Shown here one piece after another: positions 41,932-49,600 of a DNA stretch of 64,000 bases. How positions within the stretch are numbered: position 1 is the first letter of the stretch; the number at the start of each line of letters is the position of its first letter. Origin of the DNA: Nonomuraea polychroma (GTDB lineage Bacteria > Actinomycetota > Actinomycetes > Streptosporangiales > Streptosporangiaceae); NCBI RefSeq assembly GCF_004011505.1, contig NZ_SAUN01000001.1:4278001-4342000 (forward strand), in the 5' to 3' direction. A program made the translations under genes and the position numbers. The notes below the pieces were generated by a model. That model saw nothing but the letters and a program-made list of their open reading frames with translations, did not search any database and was not told the origin of the DNA.

Positions 41932-42704
41932 GGCGCGATCTCGGCGACGTCGGTGCCCAGCAGCGGGAAACGTTCGAGCACCAGCGGATCGTGGCCGGCG
42001 ACCACCAGCTCGGGGCCGTCGGCCAGCTCCTTGATGCGGTCGAAGGCACCGTACATGCCGGGCATGCTGTGCAGGATCGGGAACGGCCGGTCGCTCTCGA
42101 TGTTCTCGTAGAAGTGGCTGGCGTCCGAGGCCAGCACCACGTGGCCGCGGGCCGTCTCGGCCCGTACCACCTGCATGCCTGCCGTGTGCCCGCCGACCAG
42201 GTGCACACTCAGGCCGGGCACCACGAACGCGTCGCCGTCCACCATCCGCACCCGCCCGTCCTTGCGTGCGGAGCGCAGGTGGGCGAGGTCGTGGTCGTTG
42301 AGCAGCCAGCGCTCGCGGGCGATCCGCTCCGCCCAGGGTCCGGTCCAGTAGTCGAGCTCGGCCTGCTGCACGACGTAGCGGGCCCGGGGGAACTGGTGAG
42401 CGGTGCCGGTGTGGTCGTAGTGCAGGTGGGTCAGCACCACGTGGTCGACCGCATCGGCGGCCACGCCCAGCTCGGCCAGGGCCTCGACAGGCGAGCAGCG
42501 GTAGTCGAGGCCCTCGGCGCGCGCCGCCCGTTCCGGCGCGATGCCGGTGTCGATCACGACCGTGTGCTGGTCGGAGACGGCCGCCCAGATGTAGTAGGCG
42601 GTCGGATGGGAGCTCTCCCCGCCGGGCTCGTACCCGTGGAAATGCTCGCCCCGCCGGGCGTCGCGCTGGGCGTAGCGCACGGCGTGGACGCGCCAGCCGC
42701 TCAT
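41928..42704 (-). CDS. Metallo-beta-lactamase-fold hydrolase (lactonase-like)
   Basis: The 258-residue protein has the zinc motif THLHYDHTG (His93, His95, Asp97, His98), the later His in VGGHTAGMQ, the bridging Asp in VLASDASHFYEN and a last His in VVAGHDPLVLERFP. This pattern is close to N-acyl-homoserine lactonases and related lactone hydrolases. It is translationally coupled (ATGA) to the transporter gene, so a lactone connected with the transported acid is plausible, for instance a quinic acid lactone. That substrate is an inference. Its stop overlaps that of the convergent PQQ dehydrogenase gene. Confidence 0.85.
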   Translation of the reverse strand: MSGWRVHAVRYAQRDARRGEHFHGYEPGGESSHPTAYYIWAAVSDQHTVVIDTGIAPERAARAEGLDYRCSPVEALAELGVAADAVDHVVLTHLHYDHTGTAHQFPRARYVVQQAELDYWTGPWAERIARERWLLNDHDLAHLRSARKDGRVRMVDGDAFVVPGLSVHLVGGHTAGMQVVRAETARGHVVLASDASHFYENIESDRPFPILHSMPGMYGAFDRIKELADGPELVVAGHDPLVLERFPLLGTDVAEIAP

Positions 42705-44008
42705 GCCTTCACCCGCTCGGGGAGCTTGACGCCGAGCTGCTCGGTCGGCACCCGGAAGGTCTCCTTGGCGGTCGCGACCGCGGCCACGTTGATCAGGCAC
42801 ACCACCGCCGTGATGACCGAGACGCCGAGCCAGCTCTCGGGGCCGGTGCCGGCCACCGCGGTGGCCACGGTGGGCGCGAACCCGGCGATCGCGAAGCCGA
42901 TCTGGGTGCCGATCGCCATGCCGGACAGACGGACCCGGGTGGTGAACATCTCGCCGTAGAACGACGGCCACACGGCGCTGGTGGCGCTGTGCACGATGCC
43001 GAACATCACGATGCCCGCGATGAAGATCAGTACGTAGTTGCCGATGGAGATCGACCACAGGTAGGCGAACATCAGCACCGCGCAGCCGAGCGACCCGCCC
43101 ACGAACACCGGCTTGCGGCCGACCCGGTCCGACAACCTGCCCCAGAGCGGGATGGTGAGCACCGCGCCGACGTTGGCCAGCACGCCCACCCACAACATCG
43201 GCGTGCGCTCCAGGCCCATGGTGTTGACCGCGTACGACAGGGCGTGCACGGTGAAGATCGTGCTCACCGAGGCGATGACCGCGGCGACGACGACGCGCAG
43301 CACGTCCTGCCAGTGCTCGCGGAAGAGCACGGCGAGGGGCATCTTGGCCACGGTGTCGGTGGCGACCTCCTGCTCGAAGGCGGGCGTCTCCTCCAGCGTG
43401 CGCCGGATGACCAGCCCGACCACGGCCACCACCACGCTCAGCCAGAACGGCACCCGCCAGCCCCAGCTCAGCAGCTGGTCCTCGGGGAGCGCGGCGATCG
43501 GCAGGAAGATCGCCGTGGCGATGATCTGCCCGGCCTGCGTGCCGTTGAGCGTGAAGCTGGTGTAGTAGGCGCGCCTGTCCTCGGGGGCGTGCTCCAGCGT
43601 CATGGAGTTGGCGCCGGCCTGCTCGCCGGAGACCGAGAAGCCCTGCATCAGGCGGAGCACCACGAGCAGGGCCGGCGCCAGCAGGCCAACCTGGTCGTAG
43701 GTCGGCAGGCAGCCGACCAGGAACGTCGAGCCGCCCATCATCACCAGCGTCGTCACCAGCACCCGCTTGCGGCCGAACTTGTCGCCCACGTGTCCCAGCA
43801 CGAAGGCGCCCACGGGGCGGGCCAGGTAGCCGACGCCGAACGTGGCCAGCGCGAGCAGCGTTCCCGTGGCGGGCGAGGAGGAGGGAAAGAAGATCTTGTT
43901 GAAGACCAGGGCGGCGGCGGTCCCGTAGATGAAGAAGTCGTAGTACTCCAAGGCGCTGCCGATCCAGGCAGCTATAGCCGCTTTGCGAGGTTTGCCCTGT
44001 ACCGTCAC
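42701..44008 (-). CDS. MFS transporter, metabolite:H+ symporter family (shikimate/ShiA-like)
   Basis: The 435-residue protein has twelve helices and the metabolite:proton symporter signatures: AAIAAWIGSALEYYDFFIYG, GYLARPVGAFVLGHVGDKFG with RKR, and QGFSVSGEQAGANSMTLEHA. Relatives carry shikimate, alpha-ketoglutarate, proline or betaine. The neighbouring shikimate genes favour an aromatic-precursor substrate. The GTG start follows GAGGAG. A TetR-type operator lies 50-72 bases upstream, between this gene and the tetR gene, so it can be switched separately from the aro genes. Confidence 0.88.
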   Translation of the reverse strand: MTVQGKPRKAAIAAWIGSALEYYDFFIYGTAAALVFNKIFFPSSSPATGTLLALATFGVGYLARPVGAFVLGHVGDKFGRKRVLVTTLVMMGGSTFLVGCLPTYDQVGLLAPALLVVLRLMQGFSVSGEQAGANSMTLEHAPEDRRAYYTSFTLNGTQAGQIIATAIFLPIAALPEDQLLSWGWRVPFWLSVVVAVVGLVIRRTLEETPAFEQEVATDTVAKMPLAVLFREHWQDVLRVVVAAVIASVSTIFTVHALSYAVNTMGLERTPMLWVGVLANVGAVLTIPLWGRLSDRVGRKPVFVGGSLGCAVLMFAYLWSISIGNYVLIFIAGIVMFGIVHSATSAVWPSFYGEMFTTRVRLSGMAIGTQIGFAIAGFAPTVATAVAGTGPESWLGVSVITAVVCLINVAAVATAKETFRVPTEQLGVKLPERVKA

Positions 44009-44057
44009 GTTAAGCTCCTCACGGGGAAAATGGGGGGTGAGTGCGGTGACAGGAAAA

Positions 44058-44080
44058 CTAACTCACCGGTTCGTACATTA
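44058..44080 (-). promoter_or_regulatory. TetR-type operator, copy 2, before the MFS transporter gene
   Basis: On the minus strand the site starts TAATGTACGAACCGGTGAG and ends TTAG. It matches the copy at 47637 at 20 of 23 positions, with core ACCGGT instead of ACTAGT. It sits where a promoter for the transporter gene is expected. Confidence 0.7.
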
Positions 44081-44118
44081 CAAGGGTGTTGCGGATCGGT
44101 GACCTTGTCTCTTCTTGA

Positions 44119-44787
44119 TCAGCTGCCGGCGCCCTGGCCGCGGAGGTAGGCGACGATCATCTCCCCCACCATCCGGCGCAGCCGGTCGCGGTGCTCGGGC
44201 GCGGTCATGTCGCGTCCGAACAGCGCCTCGAACGTGTGCTGGTTGGCCACCCGGAAGAAGCAGAACGAGCTGATGAGCATGTGCACGTCGATGGCGTCCG
44301 CCTCGGTGACGAAGTCGCCGCTCGCCGTGCCCGCGTCGAGGATGGCCTCGATGAGGTCGAGCACGGGCGTGCCGAGGCCGGCCAGCGCCTCCGACTTGCG
44401 GATGTGCTCGGCCTGGTGGATGTTCTCGATCGCGACCAGCTTGATGAAGTCACGATGCGCGTCGTGGTGGTCGAAGGTCAGCTCGGCCAGCGTGCGGATG
44501 GCCTCCACCGGTGCCAGGTGGTGCACGTCGACCGTGCGCTCGACCGCCCTGACCTCGGCATAGGCCTTCTCCAGCACCGCGATGTAGAGCCGCTCCTTGC
44601 TGCCGAAGTAGTAGTAGATCATGCGCTTGGTGGTGCGCATGCGCGCGGCGATCTCGTCGACCCGCGCCCCTGCGTAGCCGTGGCGGGCGAACTTCTGCTG
44701 GGCGACCTCCAGGATCTCCGCTTTGGTGCGCTCGGCGTCGCGCTGGCGATCGGCCGCGCCGGACGGGGAGGAGGCGGAGACGGTCAC
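44119..44787 (-). CDS. TetR-family transcriptional regulator
   Basis: The 222-residue repressor has the TetR helix-turn-helix (KAEILEVAQQKFARHGYAGA, RVDEIAARMRTTKRMIYYYF, GSKERLY) and a helical ligand domain typical of the TetR_C group of aromatic-catabolism regulators (EAIRTLAELTFDHHDAHRDF). The GTG start lies nine bases after the dehydroshikimate dehydratase stop, so it is probably the last gene of the aro-type operon. Three near-identical operator copies around it are its likely targets. Confidence 0.88.
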   Translation of the reverse strand: MTVSASSPSGAADRQRDAERTKAEILEVAQQKFARHGYAGARVDEIAARMRTTKRMIYYYFGSKERLYIAVLEKAYAEVRAVERTVDVHHLAPVEAIRTLAELTFDHHDAHRDFIKLVAIENIHQAEHIRKSEALAGLGTPVLDLIEAILDAGTASGDFVTEADAIDVHMLISSFCFFRVANQHTFEALFGRDMTAPEHRDRLRRMVGEMIVAYLRGQGAGS

Positions 44788-44796
44788 GCGCTCATC

Positions 44797-46524
44797 TTAG
44801 TCACCGCCGGAATGCTGCACGGCGAGCCGGATGGGCGCGTTGGCGGCCCCGTAGCCGTCATATCCGCCGATCCGCTGGACGAGTTCGAAGAAGACCCGGC
44901 CCATGGTGACGGTATAGAGGTGCAGGAACTCGCCCCCGTCCTCGTCGCGGTCATAGAGCACGCCGAGACGACGCAGCTCGGGATCCACCTCGTGACGGGC
45001 CTCCAGGTCGTCGTAGTAGTTGCCGGGGATCGGCAGCAGCAGGCCGGGGTGCTCCGCGTGCAGCCTGCGGGCGACAGCCAGGATGTCGTCGCAGGCCAGC
45101 GCGACGTGCTGCCACGCGATGTCGCCGGCGCCGACCTGGGCGATGTTGACCACCATGCGGACGGCGCCGTCGGGGGCCGACATGGCCTTGCTGCGCAGCA
45201 GCCCGTACGGGTCAGGCAGTTCGAGGCCGCCCTGCGGGCGCAGGCCGAGCACGGAGCGGTAGAACAGCTCCGCCTCGTCGAAGTAGTGCCACGGCTGGGT
45301 GAGCGCCACGTGGTCGATGCCGGTGATCTCTCCCCCGGCCCGCGCGTCCGGGGCGAAGTCGGACAGCCAGGAGTCGTCGCAGAAGAAGATCTGGGTGCCG
45401 TCCGGCGCGGCGATGGCGTCCAGCCGGGCCTCCTCCGGCGCGCGCTCGCGGGGCAGGACCGGCGACAGCAGCGTCTCGGCGTGCTTGACCGCGCCTGCCG
45501 GGTCGGGGCTGTCCAGCCCGATGGCGATGAGGGCGGACTCGGCGCCGGTGGCGTTGAGCAGCAGCCGCGCCCCGCCCTGCTCCCACAGCTCGACCGGTTT
45601 CGTGGGATGTCTCCCGGTACGCGCGAAGCCGAGAGCGGACAGCACCCCGCCGAGCGCGCCGGTGTCGGCCAGCTCGGCGAAGGCGAACCCGGACGGAACG
45701 GACGGATGCGCCGCGCCCACCAGCTCTCCTTCCAGGGCGATGAGCGAGCGCATGCCGTCCCGCGCGGTGCGCTTGGTGTCGGCCTGGCGGAAGTGGTCGT
45801 TGAACACCTCCAGCGACAGCGGCCCTGGATATCCGGCGTTGAGAGCGTGCCTGACCAGCCCCGCCACGTCGAAGGTGCCCTGCCCGGGGAAGCAGCGGTA
45901 GTGGCGGCTCCACTGCAGCACGTCCATGGCCAGCAGCGGCGCATCGGCGAGCTGGAGGAAAAAGATCTTCTCGCCGGGGATGGCCTCGATACCGATGGGG
46001 TCGGAGCCGCGCGAGAGGATGTGGAAGCTGTCCAGGCAGGTGCCCACGTTGGGATGGCCGGCCATCCGCACGACACGCCAGGCGTGCAGATACTCGTTGA
46101 CGTGCCGGCCCCAGGCCAGCGCCTCGTAGGCGATCCGGATGCCGTGCTCGGCGGCCCGCTCGCCCAGCAGCCGCAGGTGCTCGGCGGCCAGCTCGTCGTC
46201 GCCGATCGCACCCGGCGAGACGTTCGAGCAGACCAGCAGCAGGTCCGTGCCGAGGCGCTCCATCAGCCGGAACTTGTGCTCGGCCCGCCGCAGATTCCTG
46301 GCCAGCACCGGCTCCGGCACCGCCTCGAAATCGCGGAAGGGCTGGTAGAGGTCGATCGTCAGGCCCAGGTCGGCGACGCGAGCGCGGATCTCCTCCGGCG
46401 GCAGCGGGCAGGCCAGCAGGTCGTTCTCGAAGATCTCCACACCGTCGAAGCCGGCGGCGGCGATCGCCTCCAGCTTCTCGGTCAGCGTGCCGCTCACCGA
46501 CACGGTGGCGATGGATTTACGCAC
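44797..46524 (-). CDS. 3-Dehydroshikimate dehydratase, QsuB-like two-domain protein
   Basis: The 575-residue protein joins a sugar-phosphate-isomerase-like TIM barrel (residues 1-270; GFDGVEIFENDLLACPLPPE, LLLVCSNVSPGAIGDDE, LSLEVFNDHFRQAD) to a C-terminal 4-hydroxyphenylpyruvate-dioxygenase-like half. Metal ligands in that half look intact: His in GIDHVALTQP, His in WQHVALACDD and Glu in GRVFFELVQR. This is the architecture of QsuB, whose barrel dehydrates 3-dehydroshikimate to protocatechuate. The GTG at 46524 follows AAGGAGG; another GTG lies one codon upstream. It follows aroE by 11 bases, so the operon leads from shikimate or quinate to protocatechuate. Confidence 0.9.
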   Translation of the reverse strand: MRKSIATVSVSGTLTEKLEAIAAAGFDGVEIFENDLLACPLPPEEIRARVADLGLTIDLYQPFRDFEAVPEPVLARNLRRAEHKFRLMERLGTDLLLVCSNVSPGAIGDDELAAEHLRLLGERAAEHGIRIAYEALAWGRHVNEYLHAWRVVRMAGHPNVGTCLDSFHILSRGSDPIGIEAIPGEKIFFLQLADAPLLAMDVLQWSRHYRCFPGQGTFDVAGLVRHALNAGYPGPLSLEVFNDHFRQADTKRTARDGMRSLIALEGELVGAAHPSVPSGFAFAELADTGALGGVLSALGFARTGRHPTKPVELWEQGGARLLLNATGAESALIAIGLDSPDPAGAVKHAETLLSPVLPRERAPEEARLDAIAAPDGTQIFFCDDSWLSDFAPDARAGGEITGIDHVALTQPWHYFDEAELFYRSVLGLRPQGGLELPDPYGLLRSKAMSAPDGAVRMVVNIAQVGAGDIAWQHVALACDDILAVARRLHAEHPGLLLPIPGNYYDDLEARHEVDPELRRLGVLYDRDEDGGEFLHLYTVTMGRVFFELVQRIGGYDGYGAANAPIRLAVQHSGGD

Positions 46525-46535
46525 CACTTCCTCCT

Positions 46536-47384
46536 TCAGACGGCGACGAGATCGGTCAGGTGGGCGAGCATGCGCTCGGCGTCCGGCTCCCGGCCGGTGA
46601 ACAGCCGGAAGGCGTGCACGGCCTGGAAGACGACCATGCCCCCGCCGTCGAGCGTCCGGCAGCCCAGCGCCCGCGCATGCCGCAGCAGCTCCGTCTCCAA
46701 CGGCCGGTAGACGATGTCGGCCACCCACAGGCCCGGGTGCAGCAGCCCGGCCGGCAGCGGCATGCCCGGGTGGTGGGCCATCCCGGTCGGGGTCGCGTGC
46801 ACCAGGCCGTCGGCCTCGGCCAGAAGGCCCGGCAGCTCGGACGGGGTCGCGGGGCGCGCGCGCTCGGCGCCGAAGCGGCCGGCCAGCTCGCCGGCCAGGG
46901 CACGCGCCCGCGCCGGGTCGGCGTCCACGACCGTGACCAGGTCGGCGCCCATGGTGAGCATCGCGTGCGCCACGGCGGCCCCCGCGCCTCCGGCGCCGAG
47001 CTGCACGACGCGGTGGGTGGGAGCGTCGGGCAGGCCGCGGGCGAACGACTCGGCGAAGCCCGTCCAGTCGGTGTTGTGGCCGACGGCCCGCTCGCCGTCG
47101 AAGACCACGGTGTTGACGGCGCCGAGCATGCGGGCGTCCGGCGACAGCTCGTCCAGGTGCGGGATGACGCTCTGCTTGCACGGGTGGGTGATGTTGAGGC
47201 CGTCGAAGCCGAACCGGCGGGCCGTGCGCACCAGCTCACCCACGTCGAGCCCGAGCCGGTCGGTGTCGAGCAGCCGGTAGACGTAGGGGAACCCGTGGTG
47301 CACGGCCTCCTGCTCGTGCAGCGGCGGGCTCAGGGAGGGGCCGATGCCCGAGCCGATCAGCCCGACCAGGAACGAGGCCATCAT
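46536..47384 (-). CDS. aroE: Shikimate/quinate 5-dehydrogenase (AroE family)
   Basis: The 282-residue enzyme has the catalytic Lys70 in LNITHPCKQSVIPHL and Asp106 in GHNTDWTGF, and the NADP/NAD loop LGAGGAGAAVAHAM. ALGCRTLDGGGMVVFQAVHA, with the last substrate Gln, closes it. The substrate motif IGPSLSPPLHEQ has the two Ser usual for shikimate binding. The context (QsuB-like dehydratase, ShiA-like transporter) suggests a catabolic role oxidising shikimate or quinate, like QsuD. ATG starts at 47384 and 47381 are both possible after AAAGGGAG; the first overlaps the aroQ stop. Confidence 0.9.
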   Translation of the reverse strand: MMASFLVGLIGSGIGPSLSPPLHEQEAVHHGFPYVYRLLDTDRLGLDVGELVRTARRFGFDGLNITHPCKQSVIPHLDELSPDARMLGAVNTVVFDGERAVGHNTDWTGFAESFARGLPDAPTHRVVQLGAGGAGAAVAHAMLTMGADLVTVVDADPARARALAGELAGRFGAERARPATPSELPGLLAEADGLVHATPTGMAHHPGMPLPAGLLHPGLWVADIVYRPLETELLRHARALGCRTLDGGGMVVFQAVHAFRLFTGREPDAERMLAHLTDLVAV

Positions 47385-47629
47385 TGCTCCCTTTCCAGCA
47401 GGTGCGACAGATGCTTGAGGGCCAGCGCGCACCCGTGGGCGCCCGCGCCGCAGATCACGACGTCGGCGTCGTGGTTGCTCTGGCGGCAGTCCACCTGCGG
47501 GCCGCAGCCGGCGGCGGTGTCACGGCAGAGCGCTTCGACGTCCGCCAGCGTGGCGGCACCGTACAGGTGGGGCTCGCGGCGGCCGAGAAGGTCGAGGTTG
47601 GGCCCGTTCAGGGCCAGGACAGTGGACAT
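47381..47629 (-). pseudogene. aroQ: Type II 3-dehydroquinate dehydratase with internal in-frame deletion
   Basis: The 82-residue frame begins as a normal type II dehydroquinase (VLALNGPNLDLLGRREPHLY, with the active-site Arg and Tyr) up to CRQSNHDAD. It then jumps to the family's last helix VVICGAGAHGCALALKHLSHLL. About 60 residues in between are missing, including the central INPGAYTHTS-type strand and the catalytic His loop. Family members have about 145-155 residues. The frame is kept, translation looks normal and it overlaps aroE, so a protein may be made, but it should not dehydrate dehydroquinate. A sequencing or assembly collapse is possible. Confidence 0.75.
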
Positions 47630-47636
47630 GATTCAC

Positions 47637-47659
47637 TAATGTACGTACTAGTGAGTTAG
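47637..47659 (-). promoter_or_regulatory. TetR-type operator, copy 3, before aroQ
   Basis: The plus strand reads TAATGTACGTACTAGTGAG followed by TTAG, centred on ACTAGT. It lies only eight bases before the aroQ ATG, at or just after the expected transcription start. From 47660 to 48015 I see no gene. Confidence 0.7.
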
Positions 47660-48015
47660 CTGGCTAGAGCGCCGGCCCTAGGTTCGCGCCCCGGCGCCGG
47701 GACCCAGGTGGTCATACATCTGCCATGGGCATCCCGACACCGGCTCAGACGCGCTGGGGTCCACTCAACGCAGGCGGCACAACAGCCGGGAAGGTGACTG
47801 TGCCGGCTACCGGGCCCGGCGACACCGTGGCCCGTCTCGTGGCCCTGACCTGCGGTTTCATTTGTCCAACGGGGCGAGCACCAGGTTTGGACGACCTCTG
47901 GACAAAGATCCCTTGGCCGGCCGGAAAGCCGCGTGCCAGCATGACGACTCGAACACGCGCCACGGACGCCTTTCCTGTTCGGGGGTGCGGATATCGATGA
48001 CGGAGGGAATGAGAA

Positions 48016-48363
48016 ATGTCGAAGGTAATGCGCTCGCTGGCTCTCGCGGCAGGCACGATTTCCGTGGCCGTATCGCTCGGCGGCGGCGTCGCCCACGCCG
48101 CGGCCGCGTCCGCTCTCACGGCGAAGGGCGCGAAGGTGGTGTGCAACGCCCCCGGCACCGGCAACACCACCGTCTGGGGCAAGTGCTGGAACAACGGCAA
48201 CAAGACCGGTCAGGCGCGTTTGGTGTACTGGTGCAAGAACATGATCGGCAATGGTTCGCAGCAGAAGAGCACCGGCTGGAAGAACGTCAAGCCCGGCAAG
48301 ACGGTGAAGTTCGTGGGTGAATGCACCTTCAAGGCCCGCAACCCCGACTTCCACATCCGCTGA
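48016..48363 (+). CDS. Small secreted protein of unknown function
   Basis: The 115-residue protein has a Sec signal peptide (LALAAGTISVAVSLGGGVAH, cut near AHA-AA). The mature part of about 85 residues has four Cys (VVCNAPG, GKCWNNG, YWCKNM, GECTF), likely two disulphides, and basic beta-strand text. I do not recognise a family. It is followed by a strong hairpin and then by a second small secreted protein, so they may be related functionally but are separately terminated. Confidence 0.65.
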   Translation: MSKVMRSLALAAGTISVAVSLGGGVAHAAAASALTAKGAKVVCNAPGTGNTTVWGKCWNNGNKTGQARLVYWCKNMIGNGSQQKSTGWKNVKPGKTVKFVGECTFKARNPDFHIR

Positions 48364-48373
48364 CCCCGTCCCG

Positions 48374-48407
48374 GCCGGATCTGGTGCTCGTCGGCACCGG
48401 ATCCGGC
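48374..48407 (+). terminator. Strong hairpin between the two small secreted-protein genes
   Basis: GCCGGATC-T-GGTGC (48374-48387) pairs with GCACC-G-GATCCGGC (48394-48407) around the six-base loop TCGTCG; the central T-G can wobble-pair, giving a 14-bp stem. It begins ten bases after the stop codon. A short A-rich run follows, but no T-run. Confidence 0.7.
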
Positions 48408-48442
48408 TCGACGCCGAAAATCACCACTCCGGAAGGAACTCG

Positions 48443-48826
48443 ATGCGAGTCCTCGCCCTGCTGGCTGCGGGCACCACTTTCTTCGCCGCCCCACTGACCG
48501 CGCAGGCCGCCACCGGCTCGGCCCCGGCCGCGAGCGCTCAGCCGGCGGCCGCCGCCTGGCCCTCCTGTGTGACAGCCACCCGCATCAAGCTGAACAACGA
48601 CGGTTGGTCCGATCCCAAGTGGCAGGTCCGGGTGAGCAATCGCTGCGCCAGCACGATCAAGTACGCGATCGTGCGCGACCGGCAGTCCGACTTCGGCTAT
48701 GTGGCGGTCGCCTCCGGTAAGACCGGCTACCGCAACATCGGCAAGTACTCCTTCGGGCACAGTGCCTCCGAGCCCGACGGCGTGAAGATCTACTACCGGG
48801 GCACCCGCTACACGAAGCGCTTCTGA
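48443..48826 (+). CDS. Small secreted protein of unknown function
   Basis: The 127-residue protein has a Sec signal (MRVLALLAAGTTFFAAPLTA, then QAA). The mature domain of about 90 residues has a Cys pair (PSCVTATRIKL and NRCASTIKYAIV) and ends RGTRYTKRF. The pattern WQVRVSNRCASTIKYAIVRD suggests a small beta-sandwich. The ATG at 48443 follows GGAAGGA; upstream codons would overlap the hairpin and the previous gene region. No catalytic motif was seen. Confidence 0.65.
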   Translation: MRVLALLAAGTTFFAAPLTAQAATGSAPAASAQPAAAAWPSCVTATRIKLNNDGWSDPKWQVRVSNRCASTIKYAIVRDRQSDFGYVAVASGKTGYRNIGKYSFGHSASEPDGVKIYYRGTRYTKRF

Positions 48827-49000
48827 GGCAAGGGCGGGCGGCAGCGGACCAGCATCATCGCCCCCCTGCTCAGGCGCTAGGCTGTGGCCCGCGGCCACCG
48901 TTCGATCTTCGTTGTGTCCTCACGAACACACGATGATCACGGTGGCAGCGCCCGCGTCAGCCGAGACGCCATCGGCCCTCTGACCACTTGGAGCCCGCCT

Positions 49001-49534
49001 GTGCACGATGTCGCCCTGTCCGAAGCACTGCTCATCGGAGGCCGTGCCGGGGTCGGCAAGACCACCGTCGGATGGGAAGTCTCCGTGCAACTACAGGCTG
49101 CTCACGTCGCCCACTGCCTCATCGAGGGCGACAACTTGGACCAGGCGTTCCCCGCCCCACCCGGCGATCCGAGCCGCACCCAATTGACCGAGGCCAACCT
49201 CGCCGCTCTCTGGCGCAACTACGCCGCGCTGGGATACCGCAGGCTGATCTACACCAACACCGTTTCCGTCCTGGAGCCCGATCTCATCGCCCGCGCCATG
49301 GGCGGCACACCCCGCATCACCTCGGTGCTCCTGACCGCTGACGACGCAACCGCCCGGCACCGCCTCGGCGCCCGCGAGATCGGTAGCCAACTGGACGCGC
49401 ACCTGACCCGCAGCGCCGCCATGGCCCGGCACTTGGAGACCACCGCCCCCTCGGGGGTAGTGCGGATCCCCACCGACGGCCGCTCCGTTGTCGACATCGC
49501 ACGCGACGTCATCGCCGCCACCAACTGGTCATGA
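49001..49534 (+). CDS. P-loop ATP-binding protein (small-molecule kinase-like)
   Basis: The 177-residue protein begins with a Walker A loop, LLIGGRAGVGKTTVGWEVS, followed by CLIEGDNLDQAFPAPPGD, which resembles the substrate-binding region of small nucleoside or shikimate-type kinases. A helical lid (DDATARHRLGAREIGSQLDA) and IPTDGRSVVDIARDVIA close it. It probably phosphorylates a small metabolite, but no substrate is suggested. The GTG at 49001 has GGAG seven bases upstream and puts the P-loop near the N-terminus, as in the family. Confidence 0.7.
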   Translation: MHDVALSEALLIGGRAGVGKTTVGWEVSVQLQAAHVAHCLIEGDNLDQAFPAPPGDPSRTQLTEANLAALWRNYAALGYRRLIYTNTVSVLEPDLIARAMGGTPRITSVLLTADDATARHRLGAREIGSQLDAHLTRSAAMARHLETTAPSGVVRIPTDGRSVVDIARDVIAATNWS

Positions 49535-49600
49535 GCTCGGCCCCTTTACTCCTTTTGCCGATGGGAGTTCTCGGAGGGTGTTCGAGCAAATGCCGGCCGA

